Of a DNA stretch of 64,000 nt, positions 1 through 12,007 are shown in pieces (the stretch's first letter is position 1; every line of letters starts with the position of its first letter). The stretch is from Endocalyx cinctus. Taxonomy: Eukaryota; Ascomycota; Sordariomycetes; Amphisphaeriales; Apiosporaceae. The position numbers were made by a program, and so were the translations under genes. The stretch lies in contig BCKC01000010.1 in the NCBI GenBank assembly GCA_001600455.1, forward strand, positions 1,804,556 through 1,868,555, in the 5' to 3' direction. The notes below the pieces were generated by a model. The model saw nothing but the letters and a program-made list of their open reading frames with translations, was not told the DNA's origin and did not search any database.

Positions 1-2742
1 AAGGTGAAGACTTGTATAAGTTTTCTAGAAGAAGGAGAAGCAGTAAAGAGATGTTTGTGGAGGGGCTAGCTCTGGCTTATATCGTTTTGAGATCCCTTTT
101 CTGGTTTGTAAGGTATCGGGAGATGGCTGGGTAAGTATATATAGGGATACAGTGATGAAGATGGTAGTGATGGGATATGGACAAAAGTGAGAACGGGATA
201 GAGGGTACAAACGACGATACTTATATCTAAAAGTTGGTGGCCCTTCGATAATAAGGCAACCATTTCTTTTGGTATTTCTTCATTGTAGGCGAATCTATCG
301 AGTAATTCGCAAGCCCCATGATACATGATACCCTACCTACCCAGGCGGTCGGGAAATGCCATTTCGAAAATTACCGCGACAAAGCGATTTTGATAGTACG
401 TACACTTTTGAGTTAATACATTAAAGATTTAGCGCTGCGAAGTACGGTAGAGCAACGGATGAAACACGTTTGTGCGCAATCGAGCAGCAGGCAAAGGTAA
501 GGAATCATCACGGTAGCCTAAGATTGTAGGTACCCTTAGGGATAATGGATATGAGAGAGGTCCTTGTGAATTTTTCACCGAAAAAATAAGGTTCAATTCC
601 TAGTTCTAGCAAAGGGGCTTAGCGTTATCTTGTGAGTGTTTTTTTTGGCCCGGTGAATATTCATGGATATGTCCTAAAAGTTCACGGCAAACGATGACTC
701 GAAAAAAAAAAAAAAAACACAAGAAAATGGACAAGAACTCGCTTTTCGCCAGGTTCCTATTATCTCAATTGAGTATAAACCTCAGGTTGATTTACCCTCT
801 TTTTTTTTAATGCCGGGTTAAGGCATCAGCCCACGTTTTTTAATCGATTCGCATTGGAGGGGGTTTCATGGAAAGCAGGCACCGCTATTGACAGGGGGCT
901 ATGCAGTGTGTATATACAGTAATGTGATTGATTTTGTATACTACCTACGACTTTGACAATACTTTTTTTGTATGTGATTATATTACTTGACTACTTACTT
1001 CACTACCTTGCCAGGTTATAATCTTACATACCTAAGTCCACATACATGATCTTCCATGCGCGCAGTCAAATATGCTCGGATGCTTGGGTGCTTGCGGTAT
1101 GCCTCTCTCTCCCCCGTAACACGACATCCTTCGTCTAAGCTCTAGGGTTATTATACATACGTCAAACTAAACCTTAAATTAATAAATGGCGAACGCTTAC
1201 CGAACGTTTAGACCGGGAATAGGGTATCGAATCCTTTTCTTTTTTTTCTTTGTTTCTTTACTTTGCCTGGCAGGGCTTATCTCGTGCTTCGGATGCGCCA
1301 CGATGGAAGATAAAGAAGGGTTTTGCAACTTTTTGGTTTGAATCTCTTCGGTATAGTTTAACCTAGTAGTGTAATACGCAGAGAGAAAAAAAGAAAAATC
1401 AATGGAATTTCCCGAGAGAGGCGAGTGAGTCATTGGTCGTTTCATTGCGTATGATTCTTGACTTACTTCTCCACGATTGGTCCGTGTAAGGGAAGAGGTT
1501 GGATAATGAACGACAATGTTCATTGGTTCAATTCTTTTGAATTGAATCCAGTATGTATAGTACTTTGTGAGGATTTGAGGGAAAAGGGTAATGATTGATT
1601 CTTCTTCTTTTTCTCCCCCCCCCCTCCCCCACCTTAATAGTGATTGGCTTAGGCAGACAATGCCTAGGTCGTGAGAGACCTAGAAAATAAGGTACAATTG
1701 GATAGATAACGAGATATTCTTCTTGTGCTCCCTACCCGATGAAACCGTAAGAAATTGGACATTAGTAGTCATCAATTTAACTTTTTTTCTGTCTCTCTTC
1801 CTGCATTGAAATTTCGAAAGATGGCATTGGACAAATCGATTGGTATTTGGATGTATGGATGGATATAGATTAGTATATTTTCGGTGACACTTCTATAGCG
1901 TGGCTGAGAGAGAAAGAAGAGTGTGGCTGTAGTTCCAATTACTCTATCCAAAAGTCAGTCATTCTTTATTCTTTTGTTTTTTTTTTTCGGTGAATGTCAA
2001 GGGTTTTGGTGGATTCTTGATATGAACAGGACAAAACCTGGGGCATTGACGAAATTCATGGAGATGAAATGAGAATCCCACAATTTATGAGTCTTGAAGA
2101 TGATATATGCGATCAATTAAGAACTGATTAAGACATTAATGTATGAGAGTATACTCGGGAGTATACTTGGGAGTATAACCTCTTACCCAGGTACCTAAGT
2201 ACCTAAGCGGGTGAGTAATAGGTAGACAGGTACATAAGCTACCTGCATAAGACGAAATATCCCACCTAAAAAGACAGTACGATATAGTACCGATACTTAT
2301 TTGTAATAAATATTCACACCGAACTTCAAAAAACCAAAAGTCAAACCAAAGACAAAATACCTAAGTAAGCTGCCAAGATACCTTTGCCGATGTCACGGGA
2401 GGTGGCAAATAATTTTGACAAGGAGAGTTATCATCGTAAGGCACAACAGAATTATTTCATTCCTATTTCCAAAAAAACTAAACCAATTTGTAGACGCCGT
2501 GTTTCCGTATGATATAAGTACATGATATTGAAGAGACGAATGGATTTTTTTGGCCTGTTGATCGTACCAATTCCAATTACGTCATCCCTTTATTCATTTC
2601 AACCGTTATACAATCGGTACTTTCTCTCTCTCACTCTTTCCTCTCTCGGAGTCAGTCATCATCATCATTCTCGTTCACCTCTTTTTTTCTCTTTTTTTTT
2701 CTCTTCTCGTTTCAACATGCTGTTTTCACACATCTTTCCAGC
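1..2742. other. non-coding AT-rich interval
   Basis: No open frame here looks like a protein: those present are short and low in complexity. The interval holds homopolymer runs (about 15 A near 703), a C/T-rich stretch near 1614-1632, three tandem copies of a GGGAGTATACT-like unit at about 2147-2178, and AGGTACCTAAG-type palindromic motifs near 2190-2207. No tRNA or transposon was recognised. Confidence 0.6.
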
Positions 2743-4522
2743 CTAAAGCTTCATCCCCGTCGCCTTCGCAACCCTCAAGCTCTGCCTCATGCTAAGATCC
2801 AGCATGATCTCCTCGCTCCCGCCGGGGATAGCGTAAGCCCTCACGTCGCGATACAGCCTCTCCACTTTGGCGCCCTGCCCGCCTCGGGAGTAACTCAACC
2901 CACCGAAGATCTGCGCCGCCTCGCGGGCGCAGAACTCGAACGTTAAGGTACTTTGAGCCTTGAGGCCGGCGATGGGCCCGCCGAGCCGCAGCATCGCCTC
3001 GGTCTCGCCCATCTGCTGGCACTGGAAGATGAGGTTCTCGAGCCAGTTGTAGGAAGCCTCGATCTGGCGCGCCATGTTGGCCAATTTCATCCGGATCACC
3101 GGGTGCTCGATCAGCTTCTTGCCGAAGGTGCGCCGCTTGTTGGCGTACTTGACCGACTCCTCGTAGCAGACGCGCGAGAAGCGGATGCATTGGATGATGA
3201 TGCCCATCCGCTCGTGGTTGAAGTTCGTCATGATCACTAAAGTTTTTTGTGTTAGTTTTTTTTTTTTTTTTTTTTTTTTTTTTGAAAATGTTTCTCGTTC
3301 GTGATTTGGAAAGGGAGAGGAAGAAAAAAAAAAAAAAAAAGAACTCACCCTTGAATCCTTGGTTCTCCTTGCCGAGCAAGTTCTCGACAGGCACCTTCAC
3401 GTCCTCGAAGGTGATATACGTGGTACCGCTCGACCAGACACCCTGGCAGTCCATCCTGCGGGTGCTGACACCGCCCATATCGCGCTCGATAAGGAGCAGC
3501 GAAACGCCGTTCATCCCTTCGCCGCCGGTCCGGACGGCGGTGGTGAAGTAGTCGCACCATATACCGTTGGTGATCCACTTCTTCTCGCCGTTGACGATGT
3601 AGTGCTTCCCGTCCTCGCTCAGCTTCGCCTCGCAAGTGAGGTTCGCGACGTCGGACCCGGCGTCGGGTTCCGTAATGGCCAGGCAGATCCTCTTCTCGCC
3701 CGAGAGGATCCCCGGCATGATCCTGTCCTTGAGCTCCTTCTTGCCGAACTTAATGAGGGGCGGGCCGCCGATGCCGAACCCGCCGATCATGTGCCAGACG
3801 AAGCCGCCGGACCCGACGCGCGACAGCTCGTCCGTCACGATCATCTCGTGGAACAGGTCCCACTGCTCGGGCGGGACCGACTTCACGACGTCCTTGGTGT
3901 ACTGCGTCGGGTAGTGCACGCCCAGCAGGCCGGCGAGGTAGCCGCGTCGGCCGGCTTCGAGGAAGATCTCCCGCGGTACTTCCTTCTTCTCGTCCCACTC
4001 GGTCACGTTCGGCTCGATCGCCGTCTCGACCCATTCTCTCACTTCGGCGCGCAGGGCCGCGTGGGTTTCGTTGAAGTAAGGTGAGTGGTACTGAAAACCA
4101 AAATAAAAAATTAGCCTTTTCCCTCAATCGCCCCAAAATCAGATCGAAAAAAAAAAAAAAAAAAAAATGACTACGTACGCTCTGGTACCAGCTGGGGTCG
4201 CCGAAAGGAATCTGAGAACCGAAAGGTTCCAAAGCCTCGCTCTCCTGCTTGGGCGCGGCGGGGACGGCCGCCTTCTTGCCCTCCTTCTTGGGCTCGGGGG
4301 CGGCGTGGACGGGGGACGGGACGGCTTCGACCTTGGGCTTGGTGTCGAGCGAGCCGACCTGCAGCGAAGGCTTGTACTTCTTGAGGATGCTCTCGTTGTG
4401 GTATTTCCAGAATTGTTTCGACGCGTCTTTACCGGCTACTCGGGTTAAAATCTTCTTTCCACCTATATATTTTCGGGCGTTTGCGTTAGTTTTCAAATAT
4501 CATTGATTAATTAAGTTGAGGT

Positions 4523-4557
<35 letters not shown>

Positions 4558-4696
4558 GAAAAATTGAAGATGCGCACGTACCTGGATGCTCGTCTTGGAA
4601 TTTGGTCAGGTCGTAGACGTCTTCGTCGACAACGATCCATAACGAATCGCCCTTGTTATGCGACGCGACGTCGTCTTTCGTAAAAGTCTTAGACAT
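2743..4696 (-). CDS. cytochrome b5-acyl-CoA dehydrogenase fusion
   Basis: Predicted 544 aa from four exons: 4696-4582, 4462-4179, 4090-3349 and 3236-2743. Reading phase is kept at all three junctions. The N-terminus (about residues 1-80) is a cytochrome b5 heme domain; the HPGG motif supplies one axial ligand (about His37) and FWKYHNE the other (about His60). A Lys/Ala/Pro linker follows. The rest is a complete acyl-CoA dehydrogenase, with flavin-site motifs such as CLAITEPDAGSD, WITNG and FNHERMG and the C-terminal PGGSEEIM segment. It should oxidise an acyl-CoA at the alpha-beta bond with FAD. I infer that electrons pass to the fused heme rather than to a separate carrier. The C-terminus (GMKL) is not a canonical peroxisomal signal. 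All three introns carry homopolymers of 17-30 nt. One CCGAGG lies 80 bp upstream of the ATG. The substrate is unknown. Confidence 0.9.
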
Positions 4697-5714
4697 GATT
4701 AAAAAAAAAATATTATGTTAAGTAATACAATGTGTTTTTTATAAAGTATTTATACGAATGGAATTGACGAGGATTCCGAGGTGGGAAAAAGAAGAGGATT
4801 GTTGTTATATAGGTTTATGAGTTTTGTGTATTTACTATTCGGAAAAGGAAGAAGAGGGAATTAAGAAGAGAGAGGGAAAAGAAGAAGAAAAGAAAAATGA
4901 AATTGTATTACTTGTTAACAATAATATACCCGAGTCAGAGATGACCCCCATTCTTATTTAAAGATGTCTCTGATATTACTTCTTCGGTGAAATCCAACTA
5001 ATACGATCTCTCAGATTGGCCCGCTATCACATGCCTCCCGGAAACAGCTCCTAAATAAGCTATTTCGCTCTCCACCAAAGCGATCCCTTCCGGGGAAGAC
5101 TCCTTCTGGGGGGGAGTTTATTAGTTAGTACTCCGTATTATTACACTATATTATTATTAGAGGGTAAAGAAAGCTGTTATTAGTTTCAAGAAAAGGTACA
5201 GGGGAAATGTAACGTTTTTTACCGTGATAAGTTAAGTAGGTCGATGTAGCGTATCGTACCTAAACCTGTATTAAATCCATCATCATCATCAGCTTCTTTT
5301 TCCCCGGTATACCTGTCCAATTCTTAAAATTCCCAGTTTCCGGGGATGATTTCGTGGGGTAAATCACAGTCAATCATACTCGAGCAATACATAATGGAAT
5401 TGAATGAAATTCAAAATTGCAACACATGACTTATTATTGTGGCTTACACTTTTTCTCTATTACGTGTCATGTGCCATCTTTTCTTTTTCTTTTTCTTTTT
5501 TATTCCAGAAAAGTCGAAAAACTGCAAGCTCAGCTCAAACGCAGCTGTTTTGGAAAAATATTGTGTTTGCCGATTTGATTTTTGACATGTGATTATTGTT
5601 CGGGTTAGCTTTTTTGTTTTTTTTTTTTTGTTTTTCTGTAAGAAAAGCTCACTGATGTCATCGCTGTATGAAAACTTCCCAAGGATAAGGTAAAAAAGCT
5701 AGCTGATGGTACCT

Positions 5715-5748
5715 GGGTACTCGGTACTGGGTACTCGGTACTGGGTAC
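5715..5748. repeat. 14-bp tandem repeat, GGGTACTCGGTACT
   Basis: Two perfect copies of GGGTACTCGGTACT (5715-5728 and 5729-5742) are followed by a partial third copy (GGGTAC). Each unit contains overlapping GGTAC half-sites like those in the other GGTACC-rich intergenic patches of this window. Confidence 0.8.
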
Positions 5749-6643
5749 GCCGTACGCTTTCTTTTTTTTAGGCCAGTTAGAAGGACGGATTAGCGTGCTG
5801 GGTGGAGATACCGAGGTATACTTCTCTCCATCTCCACATTTATTCTTTCTCGGATCTAATCTGCCGCATCACCGAGGAAGGTAACCTTACAGTTAAAGTC
5901 TGCGAGGGCTCAAGTCTGTGTTTCTACCCGTCTGTACAGAGCATGTGTCGAGTATGTATGTATGTGTGGTTTAAATTCTTTAATTACACGAATTGATATC
6001 GGTTTCGGTCTGTGAGTTGATCAAAATATCGATACAGATATCATCGTGAAAAAACCAAGCTTGTTGGAATTAAAACGTTTCAATTTATCGTTTTCAACCC
6101 ACCCCTCACGTGCTCTAATTATTCCTGTCGCGATCAGATGGATCTGCCGCTGCTTTTTTTGACTAATCTCCAGGGCTATCTAGGTATTATCCATGGATGT
6201 GACTTGACGTGAACTTTTGGTTGAGGCTCAAATATGTGCATTTTTCTTATTTATTCAACCAACCATCTTTCGTCTATTTCCGACGTTCCGGCAAATGGGT
6301 AAGAGAAGACGTGGAAAAAACATATCATCCTCTTCGAATGGGTCAGAGTGACCATAACGTTGTGAGAGGGGGTTTAGATATGAAACGGACAACGGCCGGC
6401 TAACACGCAAGTTGAGCGGCCGCGGAGACTCGGCGTACGTGATGTTAGCCCCGCGATCACGATTCCGCATCGTGGCCACTCGAAGTTATATTACGAAGTT
6501 GAAGCAACGCTATCTTGAAGTGGATCGCCTGGACAAAAATAAGTATCATCGTCGGGATCAGGCGACAACAAACATTGTCGATTACGCTCACGAGTACCAT
6601 CTAGCACGCGTCTTCCGCGTGCGGGATAACCGCAGACCGTTTA

Positions 6644-6797
6644 TGTTGATTATTAGTAGCTAGCTGGAGTATAAGCCACACCAGCCACATCACCAGCCAC
6701 AGGCTGGTGTATGTGGCCAGTGCGGAGCTGGCCTGTACGCCAGCTCACTTACACTCGAAATAATTCTGACTAGCAGAATTATTTCACAACATCAACA
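6644..6797 (-). mobile_element. candidate solo LTR (Copia-like) or small inverted-repeat element
   Basis: This 154-bp stretch begins TGTTGAT and ends ATCAACA, the 5'-TG...CA-3' form with an inverted terminal repeat that Ty1/Copia LTRs show. Its core is GC-richer than the flanks and is full of short palindromes, including perfect 12-bp arms GAAATAATTCTG / CAGAATTATTTC at 6757-6768 and 6774-6785 around a 5-nt loop. On the minus strand it carries a TATA-like GGCTTATAC. No internal retrotransposon domain adjoins it. I found no matching 5-bp target duplication (flanks gttta and acaat), so it is decayed, misdelimited or a MITE. The minus orientation is a guess. Confidence 0.35.
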
Positions 6798-8046
6798 ACA
6801 ATAATAACTTCATTTTTCAGAACAGTAAAATCTTACGATTTTAACCCAACAGTTTAAGAAAGCAATTAAAGATCAACTTCTAGAAATCCTACGTAATAAA
6901 AAAAAAAAAAAAACGATTTGGGATTAGCTGGATTCTGCATATTCCGGAGCGTTTTTCCTCAACAGGGGGGGATTTTACGGAAAGCATTCTTGAACGACCC
7001 GGATCAGTCCATCTAACCTCACTAACTATAGCGTGTTCGATCATCGAGGGAAAAATGGTCCAACAACACTATTTGCCTCGCTTGTTCTGCCTTCATCTGC
7101 GGCATCGATGAGGATGTAGGTTCCCCGGAGGAATGGAGACCGTGGATATTTCCCGCCTTCGTCGGGCAGTTTCTGCTTCACGCCGCAAAGGGGGGAACTT
7201 TCGAGTTCCCGCGAAAGAATTGCGGATTCGTTTGGAAAGATATCAGAAAACCCAGAGAGGATTGCGGCCCCCCGTAGATGATCGAAATTATGAACGCAAG
7301 AATAATTTTCAAAGCTTATAATCTCCTGCCCGAACCCCGAGAAGTTTCCGCATGGATGGTGCACCCCGAAAGAGAGTAGTATAGAGCTGGAGAACCCATC
7401 ATCTCTTGCGTACTGGGAATAGGGGTCATCCATTCATTTCTTTTTTTTTCCCCTTCATTAAGATGATAAGGAGCTTTGGATACATGGAAACACGAAGAGT
7501 TACCAGCTATGGAAGGTTTCATTTTAGCGTGGGATAGGTAGATTGGTTGCAATATCTAGCATGCTTTGCTTCTTTCTGCTGTACGCGGCAAATCGGTATG
7601 TAGGATAAAACCACCACGAAAGCTTTCTTTTTTTTTTTTTGATACTTAATAACTCGATTCTTGCGCCACGGTTAGATTTCAATAATTAAATTCTTAGGGT
7701 ATGAACAACGATGAAAGGCCACTGAAGCAGATTAAAAAAAAAAAAAAAAAAAAAGTAAAGGAAATAACCCGAGTATATTTCACTTTCGACGTGAGTATGT
7801 ATGTATGTGTCCGTAACAGACTTCTATATGAAAAGAAATGAAATTTGTACAATGAATGTCAATTTTTTTTTTTTACTTTCCCGCAAACCATCGCCAATGC
7901 ATACCATGCTGACTTCTATACCAAACAACAAACAATGACAAGAAAAGAAAAAAAGACAAGTTTCCCAAAGCCGATGTGTTTCTTTTGATTCATCAACCAA
8001 CCAAATCAGACTATTCCAAAAAATCAACCATTCGTTGTATTTTTTT

Positions 8047-9175
8047 TTAAACGTACTCGGCGCAGATGGTGTCACCGGTGATATCCATGATATCGGCGAT
8101 GGTGACGTTGGGGAGCATCTCGTACATGGACAGGACGTGGCTGAGGGTGGTGACGTTGCCGTCGTCGCCCGAGTAGTCGGTGAAGTTGGCTCCCGGCGCG
8201 TCCCAGTTGTTGGCCGCGTTGAACTCGTCGCTGGGCACGTTGTTGCCGCCCATGTCGGTCAGGCGGGCGGTCAGGTTGACGGATTGCCACTGCCACCAGA
8301 GACGGTCGAGGTTGGTGTGGTGGAGGAAGAAGACGGGGTCGCCGGGGGAGAGGACGGGGTCTTGCATCTGTTTTTGAATTGGTGTTAGTCATGTTTTAAA
8401 TAATATCGGAGAGAGAAGAAGAGGGAAAAGGGGGAAGGGAAGGGAAGAGAAGAGAAGAGAGGAGAGAAAAACTTACGGTACCACCGGTACCGGCGTGTCC
8501 GGCGCTGTGGGGAGATTGTCCGTAGCATTGCCAGGCGTCGTTGTAGTCGTCCAAGGCGAGACACTCGTCGACGTAGCTCTGACCAGCGTTGGCGAACATG
8601 GTCTGGCTGATGGTGCGGTTCAAGTTGTAGGTAGCGATCTTGGGGATGACGGTGTTGTCCGCCATGGCGCCGACGTGGAGCTCCATGTAGGCGAAGGGGC
8701 CGTCGGTGACGATCTGGCTGTCGGAGCTGTTACCGTCGCCGCCGATACCGTAGACGCTGTCCCAGACGGCCGCGGAGAGGATATCGTCGGCGTCGACGGC
8801 CTCGTCCCAGTACGGCATCGCGCCGTCGTACCCGCAGTACGTCTGCAGGAGGTACTCGTGCAGGGTCATGTAGTACCGGTGCCAGGGCAGGAACTGGCCG
8901 ACGCCGTGGATGTAGTTGGACATGGTCAGGTGCAGGTACTGCTGCTCGTCCCAGAGCGTCGTCGCGCCGTCGTATAGGCCGAAGACGGCGTCGTGCGTCG
9001 TCAGGCACACCTCGGCGTCGAGCCAGGCCGTCTTCTCGTCGTCCGTCAGCGAGGTGAAGTTCTTGCGCTGGTTGAGCGAGGAGCAGTCCCGCTTGGCGAG
9101 GCCGCGGTTGGCGAGCGGGCTGGCGATGGCCGAGGCGGCCATGCCGAGGACGAGGGCCGCGGCTTTGGTAGACAT
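8047..9175 (-). CDS. secreted tyrosinase (type-3 copper oxidase)
   Basis: Predicted 339 aa from two exons (9175-8477 and 8367-8047) with a 109-bp intron, GTAAGT to CAG. The ATG at 9175 puts a signal peptide (about residues 1-19) directly at the N-terminus; an upstream in-frame ATG at 9226 would bury it. A Lys-Arg pair at 28-29 may be a Kex2 site. The copper A ligands are His82, His90 and His99 (IHG then FLPWHR, spacing 9). The copper B ligands are His223 and His227 (HSAGH) and His250 (FLHHTNLDRLWW). The intron falls between the copper B histidines. Members oxidise phenols to catechols and quinones, in melanin or detoxification roles. At this length it has little beyond the catalytic core and no lid-type C-terminal domain. 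Several N-x-S/T sites fit secretion. Confidence 0.92.
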
Positions 9176-11554
9176 GGTTGAAGTCGGGACTACGAGATAT
9201 GGAAAAAAAGAAAAAAAAAAAGGCAAATGGAAGAGCGAATGTAAAGATGGGAAAGAGAGCGAATGAATGGATTCGAATGGTTGTTTGAGGGGATTGGTTG
9301 GTGGTGATGATGAGAATAGGAGATGATTGACAGATTCCGGGCGGGAGATCTCCTTATTTAACTTTGGCCATCTTCTCAGGGTTACTCAATAAAAACGACG
9401 CTCATCGATATAAGGCTACTCAGCCTACGGCTGCGTATACATGGTCATCGTCAACGGCTGGCGTAATGACTGACCAGGAAGCGCCCCGCATAACAGCGTC
9501 CTGTATAGTCACTGCTACCAAAGACCTAGTTGCAGAAAAACTTGGCACAAGCTGCAACTCCAATATACTACCCAGTCATTGAACGAGGCCTGCAGATATG
9601 TTTCCACGCATTCTCTCCTTTCCATTGTCCATTTCCCAAGTGCCCAACAGACAAGGAGCAAGGTGTTCAAGAGCCGCGTTATTCAAAGCTATTATTGGTA
9701 GGAAGTTTCAAGATCCATTTTTAATACGCTAGACATGATGAGCTATGAACGCAGTAATGCATGTAAATACCAAACTAGAAGTTAAAGCGAGCTCACGGAG
9801 CAACTTCTAAATTAGATGCCTTCATCTAATCAAGCATGCGGAAATAACCGTACCTCTACGCAGTACTACTGCGCAGCACTACGCAGCACTACACAGTACG
9901 TAGCCCGTGCGCTGCAGTTTTCCTGTCAAAAAAAAGGGGGTATGTGAATTCGATATTGAAGTGGAGTGAATATCATCATATCGATATGTTTCCCCCACTG
10001 CCATCATGAACGAATACCGACGTTCTATATGTAATATGTCAATATAATGTGGTAAAAGCTTGGATTAGTGGCAGATTAAAAAAAAAAAAATGTGGCTTCG
10101 CCTTTGACGCGTACGTTTCAGCAAGGGGCCACATAAGTCCGTCCGGGTTAAACGGCACAGAATCCTAGGGCCTCGTATTTTTTCCTTTTTCGTTTCTTTA
10201 TCGATCGCGGGGAAAGAAATACGTTATTTACTGTGTATACGACTATTCGTACATATTTCGTAATTTTGTACGTAGAAATTCGGCTTTGCTCTGTCTAGTT
10301 GGCTTGGAAGTCCACTACCAAGAAAAAAGTCTATGCACCAATTTAAGCGCCAAGGGACTAGAAAAAACAATTGAATTGAGAAGGGCAGAATTTGTTTATT
10401 TACTCATTTATTTTCTTAATATTTTTATTCACTTATCTTGACTGAATAAATCTAATAGAAAAATAATTCAAGCAGTGAAGTTGATAAAAAAAAAAAAAAA
10501 AGGTTCAGATGGACTAAAATCTGATTAGAGACGATCACGATCAGGATCAAAGGACTATCGATAATTTTGACAATGCAACCATCCCTAAAGCATCCCTACC
10601 TGACACCTCCAAGGGTACACGTCTTCCCCATCAACCAAAACCTGGTTATCATGTACATATTTTTGGTTGACATAAGCTTCTTTTACATATCGTGACTAAC
10701 GGGGCTGAAAGAGGAAAGGGTGGGATTGAAACTTCCGGAGCCTGGGTTTTTGTTTCCTGGAACTGCATACATAGTACGTATCCATCTATATAACCCTAAG
10801 TATATTCCCCAGTTACTCAGCTAACCCTAATGGTAATGGACCTATCTATACATTGTTCTGGATCCATGACATACAAGTATGTCAAAGGTTTTGAAAGAAG
10901 AAGAAGGGAAGAGAAGAAGAATTCTTCATGGGGGCCGTTTTCCCTGTCAATATATTCAGGTTTACAGCCCCCAAAAATAAAAAAGATTCATAAGCTCATT
11001 AGGTACTTCGTTAGACATAGATGTCCTAGACGTCCTAGACGTCGCTAACCCCGACCACGTGCATCCCACCTGTATATGTATGTATATGCACGTGGAACTG
11101 GCAGCTTCTGTTCTAAACATAGGGCGGGGGAGACGAAACGTAAATGGACTTGATTCAAGCGTACGAGAGATGACGTTATGATTCTATTTAAGTAATGAAA
11201 ATAAGAAAATGAGTACAGTAACGTAACACTACAACCGCCGTCCAAGGCCATGCCACCGTTAAGATATCCCGAGGTTTCATCCCTTAAAAACAAGTAATGC
11301 AATAATAACAATAAGAAACAGGGGGGGGGGGGAAAGGAAAAAAAGGGGAAGTATCAATATCATGCCAACTCCAAAACTCCATCACCTCTCTATGTTAGTA
11401 GTATATTGATGACCAAGAACAACGAGACGAAAAAAAAAAAAAACCTCCCTTTACCTCAACCAACACAATCTACCCTCCTAACCTAACTAACTCGCCGACC
11501 ACCTCCTATATCGACTCTTCCTCATTTACACTCTTATTTTTTTTCTCTTTCCCT
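9176..11554. other. non-coding interval upstream of tyrosinase
   Basis: Contains the tyrosinase promoter; a minus-strand TTAAATAAGG at about 9354-9363 could be its TATA element. It also has short repeats of GCAGCACTAC near 9872-9893, A/T homopolymers and a run of 14 G near 11322. No supportable gene was seen. Confidence 0.5.
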
Positions 11555-12007
11555 TCATCGATAACTGATGAGGGGTCGAGAAGGATACTCCACGACCCGA
11601 CTCCGATCGGCGTGGTAGCAATCCCGGCAATAATCGCCGTGATAAGGCAACCGGCGGGCGTAGCAACCGCGGCAAGTAATAACGGTCGTCGTGATCGTCT
11701 TCCTGGCCGGATACGTGATCCTCGTGGAGGAGCTAGACGAGTAATAATAAGGTTTGGAAGAAGACGACGAATACGACGGCGTTTCTTCCTCCGCTAGGTA
11801 CTTGTCCCGGAGGGACGAAGAAAGCCACATGGTCGACCCCGGCGAGTTGTAGATGACGGCGTTCTTGCGGCGCAGGCTCCGGTCGTCGATGTAGCAGTCT
11901 CCGTCGTTCACGATGAACCGGCTCGGGTACGCGCTGTGGCGCGCTTCGCGCGCTAGGCGGTGGGCGAGTTCGCGGGTGGGCGCGTGTTCGTCGCGATAGT
12001 GAGGCAT
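11555..12007 (-). CDS. small CxxC...CxxC protein of unknown function
   Basis: A single-exon frame of 150 aa; I do not recognise the family. The N-terminal half is charged and rich in Arg and His. The middle has two Ser/Tyr-rich blocks (about residues 77-95). The C-terminal part has CRGC (Cys112, Cys115) and CRDC (Cys127, Cys130) separated by 11 residues, which looks like a small zinc-binding knuckle. It has no signal peptide or membrane segment. GC-rich third positions against the AT-rich flanks support coding. A zinc-binding regulator or a fast-evolving lineage protein are both possible. Confidence 0.65.
   Translation of the reverse strand: MPHYRDEHAPTRELAHRLAREARHSAYPSRFIVNDGDCYIDDRSLRRKNAVIYNSPGSTMWLSSSLRDKYLAEEETPSYSSSSSKPYYYSSSSSTRITYPARKTITTTVITCRGCYARRLPYHGDYCRDCYHADRSRVVEYPSRPLISYR

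Larger units (their letters stand above)
4697..8046. other. non-coding interval upstream of the b5-ACAD gene
   Basis: No convincing gene. It contains the promoter of the b5-acyl-CoA dehydrogenase gene, a TACTCCGTA 9-mer at 5129-5137, a 14-bp tandem repeat at 5715-5748, the candidate solo LTR at 6644-6797 and several A/T homopolymers. A 130-codon open frame on the minus strand at 7041-7433 has no recognisable domain and is not called. Confidence 0.55.

Noticed and set aside
3359..4084. 241-codon plus-strand frame
   Set aside because: Antisense shadow of the acyl-CoA dehydrogenase exon. The translation is Asp/Arg/Leu-biased with no motif.
7041..7433. 130-codon minus-strand frame
   Set aside because: No recognisable domain, mixed composition, and no supporting splice or promoter features; overlapped by another short frame on the other strand.
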